A stretch of DNA of 64,000 bases from JAWVFM01 sp963739355 (GTDB taxonomy: Bacteria; Actinomycetota; Thermoleophilia; Solirubrobacterales; 70-9). How positions within the stretch are numbered: the stretch's first letter is position 1; each line of letters starts with the position of its first letter. The position numbers and the translations under genes were made by a program. This document shows, piece after piece, positions 33,911 to 43,603 of this stretch. The DNA lies in contig CAVUAD010000007.1 of the NCBI GenBank assembly GCA_963739355.1, positions 744,001-808,000 of the forward strand, read 5' to 3'. Under the pieces are notes generated by a model. That model worked only from the letters and a program-made list of their open reading frames with translations. It made no database searches and was not told the DNA's origin.

Positions 33911-34554
33911 GTGAGGGTCAAGTTCTGCGGAGTCACGCGGGTCGAGGACGCGCTCGAGGCGGTCCGTCTCGGCGCCTGGGCGGTTGGCATCAACCACTGG
34001 GAGCCGGGGCAGCGGCGCTGCGATCCCGCCGTCGCGGCTGAGATCGGCGCCGCGGTTAAGCGCAAGGCCGAGGTGGTCGGGGTGTTCGTGAACTCCACGC
34101 TGGACGAGATCGCGCGCGCGGCCGAGGACGAGTCCCTCTCGCTCGTCCAGCTCCACGGCGACGAGGGCCTCCAGTTCTGCCGCGAGGCGTCGCGGCGTAC
34201 GGGGTGCGGCGTCATCAAGGCGCTGCGCGTCCGCAGCCGTGCGGACGTCCAGGTCGCCAGGTCCTTCCGGGTTGACTACCACCTGCTGGACGCGCACCGC
34301 GCCGGCCTTCCCGGCGGCACGGGGGAGAGCTTCGACTGGGAGCTCCTCGACGGCCGCCGCTCCGAGGTGCCGCTGATCCTCGCGGGGGGCCTGCGGCCCG
34401 GAAACGTCGCCGAGGCGATCGCCGTAACGCGACCCTTCGCCGTCGACGTGGCGAGCGGGGTCGAGTCGGCGCCCGGAATCAAGGACCACGCCCTGATGGC
34501 GGCGTTCTCGGACGCCGCGAACGCCGCCGGCGCCGAGGTCGAGGCGATCGCCTG

Positions 34555-34555
<1 letters not shown>
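33911..34555 (+). CDS. trpF: phosphoribosylanthranilate isomerase
   Basis: A 214-aa TIM-barrel isomerase of tryptophan synthesis. Conserved KFCGVTRVEDA at the start, GVFVNSTLDEI, LVQLHGDEG, and LAGGLRPGNVAEAI with the catalytic Asp in AVDVASGVE. GTG at 33911 fits the family start. It shares one base with trpB. Position after the protease hairpin means trpF-B-A probably needs its own promoter within 33814-33910. Confidence 0.95.
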
Positions 34556-35746
<1,191 letters not shown>

Positions 35747-35754
<8 letters not shown>

Positions 35755-36571
35755 GCGCGCTCGCACCGGCGGCCCCGCGCGAATCGCGGCCGCCTTCGCG
35801 GCGGCGCGCGCGGAGGGCCGCGCGGCGCTGATGCCGTACCTCATGGGCGGGTTTCCCGACCTTGCGACGTCGCGGTCGGTCGCCGAGGCCTACGCGGAGT
35901 CGGGAGCCGACCTGATCGAGCTCGGCGTGCCCTTCTCGGACCCGTTGGCGGACGGGCCGGTCATCCACGCCGCCGGCACCGAGGCGCTCGCCGCCGGGGC
36001 CACGTTCGACGGGGTGATGGAGATCTGCGCCGCGGTCGGCGACCGGATCCCGGTCGTGCCGATGTGCTACTCGAACATGATCCTCGCCCAGGGCGCTGAG
36101 CGGTTCGCCGCCGCCCTCGCCGCCGCCGGGGCAGCGGGGGCCATCGTGCCCGACCTCCCGCCCGAGGAGGCGGGCGGGATCGGCGATGCGCTTGCCGCGT
36201 CGGAGCTCGCCCTGGTGCCGCTCATCGCGCCGACGACGCCGCCCGAGCGGCGCGGCCGGATCGCCGCCGCGGGAGGCGGCTTCGTCTACCTCGTCTCCGA
36301 CACCAGGGTCACCGGCGAGCGTGACTGGCTTCCCGCCGGCCTCGACGAGCTGATCGAAGCGGTGCGTGCCGACACCGATCTCCCGGTGGCCGTTGGCTTC
36401 GGGATCGGCACTCCCGAGCAGGCTCGCGCCGTGGGCGCGAGGGCCGACGGCGTCATCATCGGGACGCGTCTCGTCCGCGCGGTGGCCGAGGCGGATGGCG
36501 CCGGCGAGGCCGCCGGTGCGGTCGCCCGGTTCCTGGGCGAGACCCGCCAGGCGATGGCCGCGCCTGCGTGA
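35747..36571 (+). CDS. trpA: tryptophan synthase alpha subunit
   Basis: A 274-aa TIM-barrel lyase releasing indole from indole-glycerol phosphate. Catalytic Glu in DLIELGVPFSDPLADGPVI and the second acid just after it; phosphate loop GFGIGTPEQAR and ADGVIIGTRLV. ATG at 35747 lies inside the end of trpB. It closes the trp cluster. Confidence 0.97.
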
Positions 36572-36589
36572 ACGGATAGATTTCCCCCG

Positions 36590-36751
36590 ATGCAGCTCCT
36601 GATCGCACTCGTCATCGCCCTCGCCGCGCTGGTCACGGCCTACGCCTTCGGGCTCGGCGGGGCCGTCAGCACCGTGATCTTCCTCGCGATCCTGTTAGTC
36701 GGCGTGGCGATCCGCGTCTCGCAGCCGATCCTGGAGCGCATGCGCCCGTAG
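36590..36751 (+). CDS. 53-aa two-helix membrane protein
   Basis: A tiny protein: MQLLIALVIALAALVTAYAF, a GLGG turn, a second helix TVIFLAILLVGVAIRV, and a short basic end with SQPILERMRP. It starts 18 bases after trpA with only a weak ribosome site. It contains a TTA leucine codon, rare in DNA this GC-rich. Codon use is otherwise like that of its neighbours. Family and function are not known; it might be a small regulatory or assembly peptide. Confidence 0.6.
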   Translation: MQLLIALVIALAALVTAYAFGLGGAVSTVIFLAILLVGVAIRVSQPILERMRP

Positions 36752-36817
36752 GGTGGGTTCCTGTAACGCCCGTCCGCTCGCCCTGACGCTAGGGTCGAGT
36801 CAACTCAAGGAGGAGCG

Positions 36818-38800
36818 ATGGGGGAAGAGTATGGGCGCAGGGCGGCCGAGCCGACCGGCGAGCTCGAGTGGCATTCGGTGCTGCGGGCCGCTGAGCTGCC
36901 CGAGGGCCGCGTCACCACGGTTCAGGCCGGGCACCACAGCTGCGCGCTCGTCCGCTTCGACGGCAAGTTCGCCGCGCTCGACAACCGCTGTCCCCACCAG
37001 GGCGGGCCGCTCGGCGAGGGCTCGATCGAGAACGGCCTGCTGCGCTGCCCGTGGCACGGCTACGACTACGACCCGCTCACCGGCGGCTCCCCCGGCGCCT
37101 TCGAGGACACGGCCACCTGTTACCCGCTCGAGATCCGCGATGGCGAGGTCTTCGTGGGCACTCAGGCAGAGCCCGAGCACGAGCGCACCGTCTCGGACGT
37201 CATGGCGGAGACGCTCGTGAACTGGGGCGTTCGCCATGTCTTCGGGATGGTCGGCCACTCGAACCTGGGCCTGGCGGACGCCATCCGCCGCCAGGAGGTG
37301 GACGGCAAGATGACCTACATCGGGATCCGCCACGAGGGAGCGGCGGCGTTCGCCGCCTCCGCGTACGGCAAGCTCACCGGCAAGCCCGCCGCCTGCCTGA
37401 CGATCGCCGGTCCCGGAGCGACGAACCTGCTCACCGGGCTCTGGGACGCGAAGGTCGACCGCTCGCCGGTCCTGGCGCTCACGGGCCAGGTTCAGGAGCA
37501 GGTGCTTGGCCCCGGCGCATTCCAGGAGATCGACCTCGCGGCGGCCTTCGAGTCGGTCGCGGCCTGGAGCCAGACCGTGCACCCCTCCTCTCAGCACGCC
37601 GAGCTGGCCAGCCTGGCCGTCAAGAACGCCCTCGTCCGTCGCGACGTCTCCCACCTGATCTTCCCCGACGACGTGCAGACGATTCCGGCCGACGGCGCGG
37701 AGGCCCTGGGCCCGGAGGGCCGGGTCGGAGCCGGGGAGATCGCGCCGCCCGAGGCCTCGGTTGACAAGGCCCTCGGGCTGATCCGTGCCTCCAAACGCCC
37801 GGTCGTGATCGTCGGCCACGGAGCACGCGAGCGCATGGCGCCGGTGATCCGGTTGGCGGAGCGTCTGGGTGCTCCGGTGATCAGCACCTTCAAGGCGAAG
37901 GGCCAGATCCCCGACGACCACCCGCTCGCCTGCGGCGTGCTTGGACGGAGTGGCACTCCCGTGGCGAGCTGGGTCATGAACGAGGCGGACCTGCTCCTCG
38001 TATTCGGCGCATCGTTCTCCAATCACACCGGGATCTACCCGGGCCACCCGATCATCCAGGTGGACTTCGACCAGATGCAGCTCGGGAAGTTCCACCCGGT
38101 CGAGTGCCCCGTCTGGGGTGAGGTGGGAGTGGTCGCCGACCGGCTCGTCGCGGATCTCGACGGCGTCGCGCTCCCGGGCGAAGACCAGGCGAAGGACGTG
38201 GCCGATCGCAGGGCGATCTGGACCGCGGAGAAGGCAAGCCGGGCCGGCGACGATCGCGGCCGTGGGGTTGCGTCCGCCGCCGTGTTCGCGTCGCTCACGC
38301 CCCGCGTCCCGGACGACGCCGTGATCGCCGTCGACGTCGGCAACAACACCTACTCGTTCGGGCGCTACTTCGAGTCGCGCGGGACGCAGCGGGTGCTGAT
38401 GTCCGGCTACCTCGGCTCGATCGGCTTCGGGTATCCGGCGGCGATCGGCGCGTGGGCGGCGACGGGAGGCCAGCGGCCGATCGTCGCGATCACGGGGGAC
38501 GGGGGCTTTGGCCAGTACATGGCCGAGCTGACCACGGCCGTCAAGCACGGCATGAACATCACCCACATCCTGCTCAACAACGGCCAGCTCGGGAAGATCT
38601 CGAAGGAGCAGCGCGCGGGGGAGTGGGACGTCTGGCAGACGAGCCTCCACAACCCCGAGTTCGCCGGCTACGCGGAGCTCTGCGGCGCGCTCGGCATCCG
38701 CGTCACGGAGGCGGCCCAGCTGGACGACGCCATCGACCGCGCGCTGGCTCACAATGGGCCCTCGATGGTCGAGGTCGTCGCCGACGCGGAGCTGGTCTAG
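36818..38800 (+). CDS. Rieske ferredoxin-thiamine diphosphate enzyme fusion
   Basis: A 660-aa single chain. Residues about 15-110 are a complete Rieske [2Fe-2S] domain with canonical CPH and CPWH ligands (NRCPHQGGPLGEG, LLRCPWHGYDYDP). From about 118 a full thiamine-diphosphate enzyme follows, of the acetolactate synthase/pyruvate oxidase type: catalytic Glu in GIRHEGAAAFAASAYG, a central domain (about 310-430), and the cofactor motif GDGGFGQYMAELTTAVKHG..NN. AGGAG stands seven bases before the ATG. The fused iron-sulfur domain suggests electrons from 2-oxoacid decarboxylation pass to the cluster. Substrate unknown. The downstream gene overlaps by one base. Confidence 0.9.
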   Translation: MGEEYGRRAAEPTGELEWHSVLRAAELPEGRVTTVQAGHHSCALVRFDGKFAALDNRCPHQGGPLGEGSIENGLLRCPWHGYDYDPLTGGSPGAFEDTATCYPLEIRDGEVFVGTQAEPEHERTVSDVMAETLVNWGVRHVFGMVGHSNLGLADAIRRQEVDGKMTYIGIRHEGAAAFAASAYGKLTGKPAACLTIAGPGATNLLTGLWDAKVDRSPVLALTGQVQEQVLGPGAFQEIDLAAAFESVAAWSQTVHPSSQHAELASLAVKNALVRRDVSHLIFPDDVQTIPADGAEALGPEGRVGAGEIAPPEASVDKALGLIRASKRPVVIVGHGARERMAPVIRLAERLGAPVISTFKAKGQIPDDHPLACGVLGRSGTPVASWVMNEADLLLVFGASFSNHTGIYPGHPIIQVDFDQMQLGKFHPVECPVWGEVGVVADRLVADLDGVALPGEDQAKDVADRRAIWTAEKASRAGDDRGRGVASAAVFASLTPRVPDDAVIAVDVGNNTYSFGRYFESRGTQRVLMSGYLGSIGFGYPAAIGAWAATGGQRPIVAITGDGGFGQYMAELTTAVKHGMNITHILLNNGQLGKISKEQRAGEWDVWQTSLHNPEFAGYAELCGALGIRVTEAAQLDDAIDRALAHNGPSMVEVVADAELV

Positions 38801-39498
38801 TGGCCAGGCTCCAGCTCCTCCCCGAGTCCTACGCGGACACCCGCACCGCGCTTCACCGCGTCGCCGAGGAGGTTGTCGCGCCGGCGCGCAAGCCGCACAA
38901 CGAGATCGCGCTGACCGTCACGCCGGGTGGCTTCGGGACTCCCGAGTTCGAGTACGACGGCAGGCGCATGCAGGTGCGGGTGGACGGCAACGAGATCGTC
39001 GTGGTCACCGACGACGTCGAAACCCGCTGCGTGATCCGGACCATCGCCCATGCGGCCGCGACCGTCGGCGAAGAGCTCTTCCCGGACGGCCTCCCGAACG
39101 ACGACGAGGACCTTGGAGTCGACGTGGAGGCGGCCGCGGCGCTCGGTGCGTTCTACGACTTCGCCGACTCGGTTCTGCAGGCGTTCAAGGACACGCTGGG
39201 CTCGGAGGCGGACGCGTCGGGCACCAACCTGTGGCCTGAGCACTTCGACGTGGCGTTCGAGGCGGGCTCCGAGACGCAGGGCAGGCGGGCCAACTACGGC
39301 GCGTCACCGGGGGACGAGACCCATCCGGAGCCCTACCTCTATGTGGGGCCGTGGAGCGCCGAGGTCAGCGGGGAGCTCTGGAACGCGGCGGGCTTCGACG
39401 GCGCGGAGCTGAGCTACGCCGAGCTCCTCGCCGCTGAGAACCCCGCCGCCGTCGCGGTCGAGTTCCTCGAGTTGCGCCACGCGGCCCTCACCACCTAA
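38800..39498 (+). CDS. conserved protein of unknown function, coupled to the Rieske-TPP gene
   Basis: A 232-aa soluble protein that I cannot assign. It starts at GTG overlapping the stop of the fusion enzyme (TAGTG), so the two are co-translated. Visible parts are an N-terminal helical region (ALHRVAEEVVAPARKPHNEI), a beta-rich middle (FEYDGRRMQVRVDGNEIVVV), and an aromatic C-terminal part (NLWPEHFDVAFEAG, PYLYVGPWSAEVSGELWNAAGF). No Cys-metal motif or membrane segment. Its TAA stop is supplied by a GGGTCAGACCC-type repeat. Confidence 0.78.
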   Translation: MARLQLLPESYADTRTALHRVAEEVVAPARKPHNEIALTVTPGGFGTPEFEYDGRRMQVRVDGNEIVVVTDDVETRCVIRTIAHAAATVGEELFPDGLPNDDEDLGVDVEAAAALGAFYDFADSVLQAFKDTLGSEADASGTNLWPEHFDVAFEAGSETQGRRANYGASPGDETHPEPYLYVGPWSAEVSGELWNAAGFDGAELSYAELLAAENPAAVAVEFLELRHAALTT

Positions 39499-39539
39499 AC
39501 GGGGTCAGACCCGCTTGAGGGTTGGTTGAGGGTTCTGGG
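39494..39539 (+). repeat. GGGTCAGACCC-type repeat, copy B
   Basis: Begins CCTAAACGGGGTCAGACCCG and continues with CTTGAGGGTTGGTTGAGGG. Nearly identical to copy A and followed 77 bases later by copy C in the same orientation. It overlaps the last codons of the gene before it, whose TAA stop lies inside the repeat. Confidence 0.88.
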
Positions 39540-39570
39540 CATGGAGTCGAACGCTCCAACCCTCGATCAA

Positions 39571-39616
39571 CCTAAACGGGGTCAGACCCCCTTGAGGTTG
39601 GTTGAGGGTTCGTGGG
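39571..39616 (+). repeat. GGGTCAGACCC-type repeat, copy C
   Basis: CCTAAACGGGGTCAGACCCC followed by CTTGAGGTTGGTTGAGGG. One base pattern shorter in the GAGGGTTGG segment than copy B. The 31 bases between B and C contain a partial reverse copy (CCAACCCTCGATCAACC) that could pair with either repeat. The TGA stop of the minus-strand MBL gene is inside this copy. Confidence 0.88.
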
Positions 39617-40427
39617 TTTGCTCGCGGGCCAGCTCGACCGGGCTATGGGAGCAGAAGACGCGGACGTCGTCATCTTGGGAGCGGATCAGCTCGCGCAGCC
39701 GCTCCTGGTTGGCCCGCCGGTCCTTCCGGTTGTAGCCGACGATGTTCTGGAAGAGCCGCAGGCCGGGCGGGCACGACGGCGGTGTCGACATCTCCTGGTG
39801 GTGGAAGTACGCGTCGCCGGCGTGGAGCATCCAGCCCTCGCCGGCGTTGACGGCGACGCCGGTGTGGCCAACCGAGTGGCCAACGAGCGGAACGAGTGCG
39901 ATCTCCACGTCAAGCTCCGGAAGCAGCGTCACGCTCTCGAATCCGAACCAACGGTCGCCGTCAACGGCATGCTCGGCCCAGTCCGGCCCGTGGGCCCACT
40001 GCGCCGGGACGTAGCGCTGGCGCTCGGTGAGCGGCGGTGAGAGCGCGCTCGCAAGCTCGGGGCCATGCACGTGAACCTTGGCCCCGGGGAAGTCACCGAG
40101 CCCGCCGGCGTGGTCGAGATCGAGGTGGGTCACCGCGATGTGGCGCACGTCGTCCGGGTCGAGGCCCAGCGCCCGGATCTGGTGGATCGCCGTGTCCTCG
40201 GTGTGCAGCTGCGGCCGGGTCATGGCCCGAAACGGCTGACCGAGGCGACCGGGGTCGGCGACGTCGCCCGTGCCGAAGCCGGTGTCGACGAGGACGAGCT
40301 CGTTGCCGGATTCGACGAGCAGGCAGTGAGCGACCAGGCGGGTGGTCGCGAGGAGCCCTCCGTGGCCGGCGAGCAGGCGGGCCCCGACCGGACACATGGT
40401 CGCGCAACTCAGATGATGGACCTTCAC
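39582..40427 (-). CDS. MBL-fold hydrolase, N-acyl-homoserine-lactonase-like
   Basis: A 281-aa metallo-beta-lactamase-fold enzyme. The dinuclear metal motif is THLDLDHAGGLGDF; further metal His/Asp lie in PLVGHSVGHTGVAV and MLHAGDAYFHH. The order and length resemble AiiA/AttM-type lactonases, but lactonase activity is not certain; general hydrolysis of lactones or thioesters is possible. Its last residues (QTHEPSTNLKGV) are encoded by the repeat at 39571, so the C-terminus is probably an acquired tail. Cytoplasmic, single gene, divergent from pfk. Confidence 0.87.
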   Translation of the reverse strand: MKVHHLSCATMCPVGARLLAGHGGLLATTRLVAHCLLVESGNELVLVDTGFGTGDVADPGRLGQPFRAMTRPQLHTEDTAIHQIRALGLDPDDVRHIAVTHLDLDHAGGLGDFPGAKVHVHGPELASALSPPLTERQRYVPAQWAHGPDWAEHAVDGDRWFGFESVTLLPELDVEIALVPLVGHSVGHTGVAVNAGEGWMLHAGDAYFHHQEMSTPPSCPPGLRLFQNIVGYNRKDRRANQERLRELIRSQDDDVRVFCSHSPVELAREQTHEPSTNLKGV

Positions 40428-40487
40428 GAGCAGAGCCTATTTCCGATTCGGATCGCCGGGCTTCCCGCGGCGGGTTATCTTGGGGGC

Positions 40488-41519
40488 ATGCGGTTGGGAG
40501 TGCTGACCGGCGGCGGAGACTGCCCGGGCCTGAACGCGGCGATCAGGGCGATCGTCCGCAAGGGCATCGATGTCCACGGACACGAGCTGCTCGGCTTTCG
40601 GGACGGGTGGAGGGGCCCGCTCGAAAACGACTACGACGAGCTCACCGTGGAGGCCACCCGTGGCATCCTGCCGCGGGGCGGGACGATCCTGGGCACCTCC
40701 AGGACCAACGTCTTCAAGCGCGACGACGGCCCGGAGACGGTTCGGGCCAACATGGAGGAGCTCCGTCTCGACGGCATCATCGCCATCGGCGGCGAGGACA
40801 CGCTCGGCGCGGCCTCCACGCTCCACGCCGAGCACGGGATCAACGTCGTCGGCGTGCCGAAGACGATCGACAACGACCTGGCCGCGACCGACATGACGTT
40901 CGGGTTCGACACCGCGCTGCAGGTGGCCACCGAGGCGATCGACCGCCTCCACACGACCGCGGAGTCCCACCATCGCGTGATGGTCGTGGAGGTGATGGGC
41001 CGGCACGCCGGATGGATTGCCCTGCACTCCGGCCTCGCGGGCGGCGCCGACGTGATCCTGATTCCCGAGCGCCCGTTCGACATCGACGAGGTGTGCGCCC
41101 ACCTGCGCCGCCGCCACGACCGCGGCCGAGCGTTCTCGATCGTCGTTGCGGCCGAGGGGGCGACCCCCCGGGCGGGCACGCTCGAGGTGAAGGGCGGTGA
41201 GCTCGACGAGTTCGGCCACGAGCGCCTTGGCGGGATCGGACAGCTCCTGGAGGGCGAGCTCGAGGCGCGAACGGGCTTCGAGACGCGTGCCGTGGTCCTC
41301 GGCCACACGCAGCGCGGCGGCACGCCGACGGCCTTCGACCGGGTTCTGGCGACGCGCCTGGGCGTCGCCGCGATCGACGCGGCCACCGACGGCAACTGGG
41401 GCACGATGCCCTCGCTTCGAGGCACCCGGATCGAGCTCGTGCCGCTCGGCGACGCGGTGGCCGAGCTGCGCACGGTCCCGGATTCCGAGTACGAGCTGGC
41501 CTCGCCGTTCTTCGGGTGA
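40488..41519 (+). CDS. 6-phosphofructokinase with PPi-type residues
   Basis: A 343-aa group A phosphofructokinase of glycolysis. It begins MRLGVLTGGGDCPGLNAAIR. The residue that separates ATP from PPi enzymes reads Asp in AIGGEDTLG, and the second marker is Lys in VPKTIDND; both are the PPi-dependent state. Catalytic TIDND and the MGRHAGWIAL segment are intact. PPi use would make the step reversible. ATG at 40488 follows GGGGG; the longer frame upstream is a shadow of the MBL gene. Its stop overlaps the next gene (GTGA). Confidence 0.93.
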   Translation: MRLGVLTGGGDCPGLNAAIRAIVRKGIDVHGHELLGFRDGWRGPLENDYDELTVEATRGILPRGGTILGTSRTNVFKRDDGPETVRANMEELRLDGIIAIGGEDTLGAASTLHAEHGINVVGVPKTIDNDLAATDMTFGFDTALQVATEAIDRLHTTAESHHRVMVVEVMGRHAGWIALHSGLAGGADVILIPERPFDIDEVCAHLRRRHDRGRAFSIVVAAEGATPRAGTLEVKGGELDEFGHERLGGIGQLLEGELEARTGFETRAVVLGHTQRGGTPTAFDRVLATRLGVAAIDAATDGNWGTMPSLRGTRIELVPLGDAVAELRTVPDSEYELASPFFG

Positions 41520-42670
41520 GAGCTCGCGGAGCGGCAATCGCCGCGGCGCTTGTCGCCGCGGCGATTGGGTCCGGTTGCTCCGCGGGAACGACCATCGATC
41601 CGGGCCAGAGCCAGGTCCGCGTCTACGTCAGCGTGCCGCTTCACGGGCCGGCGGGGACCGACGGCCGGGATATCGCCGACGGCGCTCGCCTGGCGCTTTC
41701 GAAGGCGGGCGGCAAGGTCGGCCGCCTGGCGGTACGCGGCGTCTACCTGGACGACACCTCGCCTGGGTCCGGCGGCGTTCGCTGGAGCGCGGGCCGAGTG
41801 GGGGAGAACGCCCGGCGCGCGACCCAGGACACGTCAGCCATCGCCTACATCGGCGACTTCGACTCCGGGGCGACCCGGACCTCGGAGCCGATCACCAACG
41901 AGGCACAGCTCCTTCAGGTCTCGCCCGCCAGCACCGCGGTGGACCTGACGCGGCCGTTCATCGGCTCCGAGGAGCTGCCGGACATCGAGCAGAACTCCGA
42001 GGAGCGGACCTTCGGGCGGGTGATCCCCGACGACGAGGCGCAGGGGCAGGCGGCGGCGCGCCTGACCAGCTCGCTCGGTGTGAAGACCGTGGTACTTCTG
42101 CCGGCCGAAGGCCTATACGCCCGCACGGTGGCCGACGCCTATCGCTCGGCGCTCCACGGCGTGACCGTCGCCAGGCACGCGGGCGACGCCGCCTTCTACC
42201 CCGGGATCGGAAGGCCCTCGCCCTCCGGTGCGGCTCGACCGGGCCTGCAGATCGGGGCGTCGCGCCCCGTGGTCGGAACGGACGGCGTCCTGCCGCCGTG
42301 GGCGCCGCGATCCGCGGCCCGCGGGTTCAACTTCGTCACGGCGGCCGCACAGGCGCCGAGCCAGCTGCCTCGCTCCGGGCGGGCCTTCGTGGATGAGTTC
42401 TCGCGCCGCTACCACCGCGAGGCCGGTCCCTACGCCGCCTACGGCTTCGAGGCGATGGCGCTGGTTCTCGACTGCATCAGGAGGGCCGGCGACGAGGGCG
42501 ACAGCCGCCAGGCGGTCATCGACCAGTTCTTCGACACGACCGGCCGGGGCTCGATTCTCGGTCCGTACTCGATCGACTCGCTGGGCGACACGACCCTGAA
42601 CCGCCTGGGGTCGTACCGGCCGGCCGCGGGGCGCCTGACGCCGGCCCCGTCCGCGATCCCGGCCCGTTAG
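41516..42670 (+). CDS. periplasmic-binding-type lipoprotein (amino-acid ABC-like)
   Basis: A 384-aa lipoprotein: basic start, hydrophobic core and lipobox IGSGC at residue about 21. The rest follows the type 1 periplasmic-binding fold of Leu/Ile/Val-binding proteins: VYVSVPLHGPAGTDGRDIADGARLAL, AYIGDFDSGATRTSEPITNEA, LLQVSPASTAVDLT and YAAYGFEAMALVLDCI. No ABC permease or ATPase gene is adjacent, so it may be an orphan sensor or pair with a transporter elsewhere. GTG start overlaps the pfk stop by four bases. Confidence 0.88.
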   Translation: MRARGAAIAAALVAAAIGSGCSAGTTIDPGQSQVRVYVSVPLHGPAGTDGRDIADGARLALSKAGGKVGRLAVRGVYLDDTSPGSGGVRWSAGRVGENARRATQDTSAIAYIGDFDSGATRTSEPITNEAQLLQVSPASTAVDLTRPFIGSEELPDIEQNSEERTFGRVIPDDEAQGQAAARLTSSLGVKTVVLLPAEGLYARTVADAYRSALHGVTVARHAGDAAFYPGIGRPSPSGAARPGLQIGASRPVVGTDGVLPPWAPRSAARGFNFVTAAAQAPSQLPRSGRAFVDEFSRRYHREAGPYAAYGFEAMALVLDCIRRAGDEGDSRQAVIDQFFDTTGRGSILGPYSIDSLGDTTLNRLGSYRPAAGRLTPAPSAIPAR

Positions 42671-43578
42671 CGGCTTACCAGTTCCTCGAGCGCCGGGCCG
42701 ATCTCAGGCTGGCGGAAGACGTAGCCCGCGTCCTGGGCGCGGCGGGGGACCGCGCGGATGCTCGCCGTGGCGTGATCGGCCATCTCGCTTCCGAGCCGCG
42801 CCGTCAGCGCCAGCTTCGGAACCGGTGCGAACGCGGGACGGTGAAGCGCCTTGCCGAGCGCCTTCGAGAACGTGCCGTTGGTGACCGGGTTCGGGGCGGA
42901 GCCGTTGAAAGCTCCACTAGCCGCCTCGGTGTCGAGGGCCCAGAGGTAGAGCCCGACCTCGTCGTCGGTGTGGATCCACGGCATGTACCAGGCGCCGCCG
43001 GCAAGCGGCCCGCCGACCCCGAGCTTGAACGGCCGGATGAGCTGCTTGAGGAGCCCGCCCGCCGGGTCGAGAACGAGCCCCGTCCTGACGTTCACGAGCC
43101 TGACCCCCGCGTCCGTGGCCGGCCGCGCCGCCGCCTCCCAGCGGACGCAGACCTCGGCCAGGAAGTCCGAACCGGGAGGCGTCGACTCGTCGACGATCGA
43201 CTCCCCGTGATCCCCGTAGTAGCCGGTCGCCGACTGGCTGACCAGGACCCGCGGACGTGTCGTGGCGGCGGCGAGGGCGTCGACGAGGTTCTTCGTCGAG
43301 CGCTCGCGGCTGGCCATGATGCGTTCCTTGGCCGCCGGCGTGTGGCGCTGGTCGATGGGCTCGCCGATCAGGTTCACGACGCCGTCGACGCCGTCGAGCG
43401 CCTCCGTCGGCGGCCGCTCGCTCGTCGAGTCCCACGGGTGCCAGGAGACCGTCGGGTTGGTCTTCGCGGCACCCTGGGGATCCCTGCTGAGGCCCACCAC
43501 CTCGTCGCCCCGCGCGAGCAGCGCGTCGCACAGCGCAGAGCCGATCAGCCCGCTCGCTCCCGTCACCAAGACCCGCAT
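42667..43578 (-). CDS. TIGR01777-type NAD(P)-dependent epimerase
   Basis: A 303-aa extended short-chain dehydrogenase of the YfcH/TIGR01777 family. NAD(P) motif VTGASGLIGSAL at residue about 5; GDGVV-type NLIGEPI; SQSATGYYGDHGE; a C-terminal DUF1731-like end (VPKLALTARLGSEMADHA..SIRAVPRRAQDAGYVF). GGGAGAAG precedes the ATG at 43578. Exact substrate unknown. Its stop overlaps the stop of the converging lipoprotein gene by four bases. Confidence 0.92.
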   Translation of the reverse strand: MRVLVTGASGLIGSALCDALLARGDEVVGLSRDPQGAAKTNPTVSWHPWDSTSERPPTEALDGVDGVVNLIGEPIDQRHTPAAKERIMASRERSTKNLVDALAAATTRPRVLVSQSATGYYGDHGESIVDESTPPGSDFLAEVCVRWEAAARPATDAGVRLVNVRTGLVLDPAGGLLKQLIRPFKLGVGGPLAGGAWYMPWIHTDDEVGLYLWALDTEAASGAFNGSAPNPVTNGTFSKALGKALHRPAFAPVPKLALTARLGSEMADHATASIRAVPRRAQDAGYVFRQPEIGPALEELVSR

Positions 43579-43603
43579 TCCGCTTCTCCCTCCGGCTCTC
43601 GGG

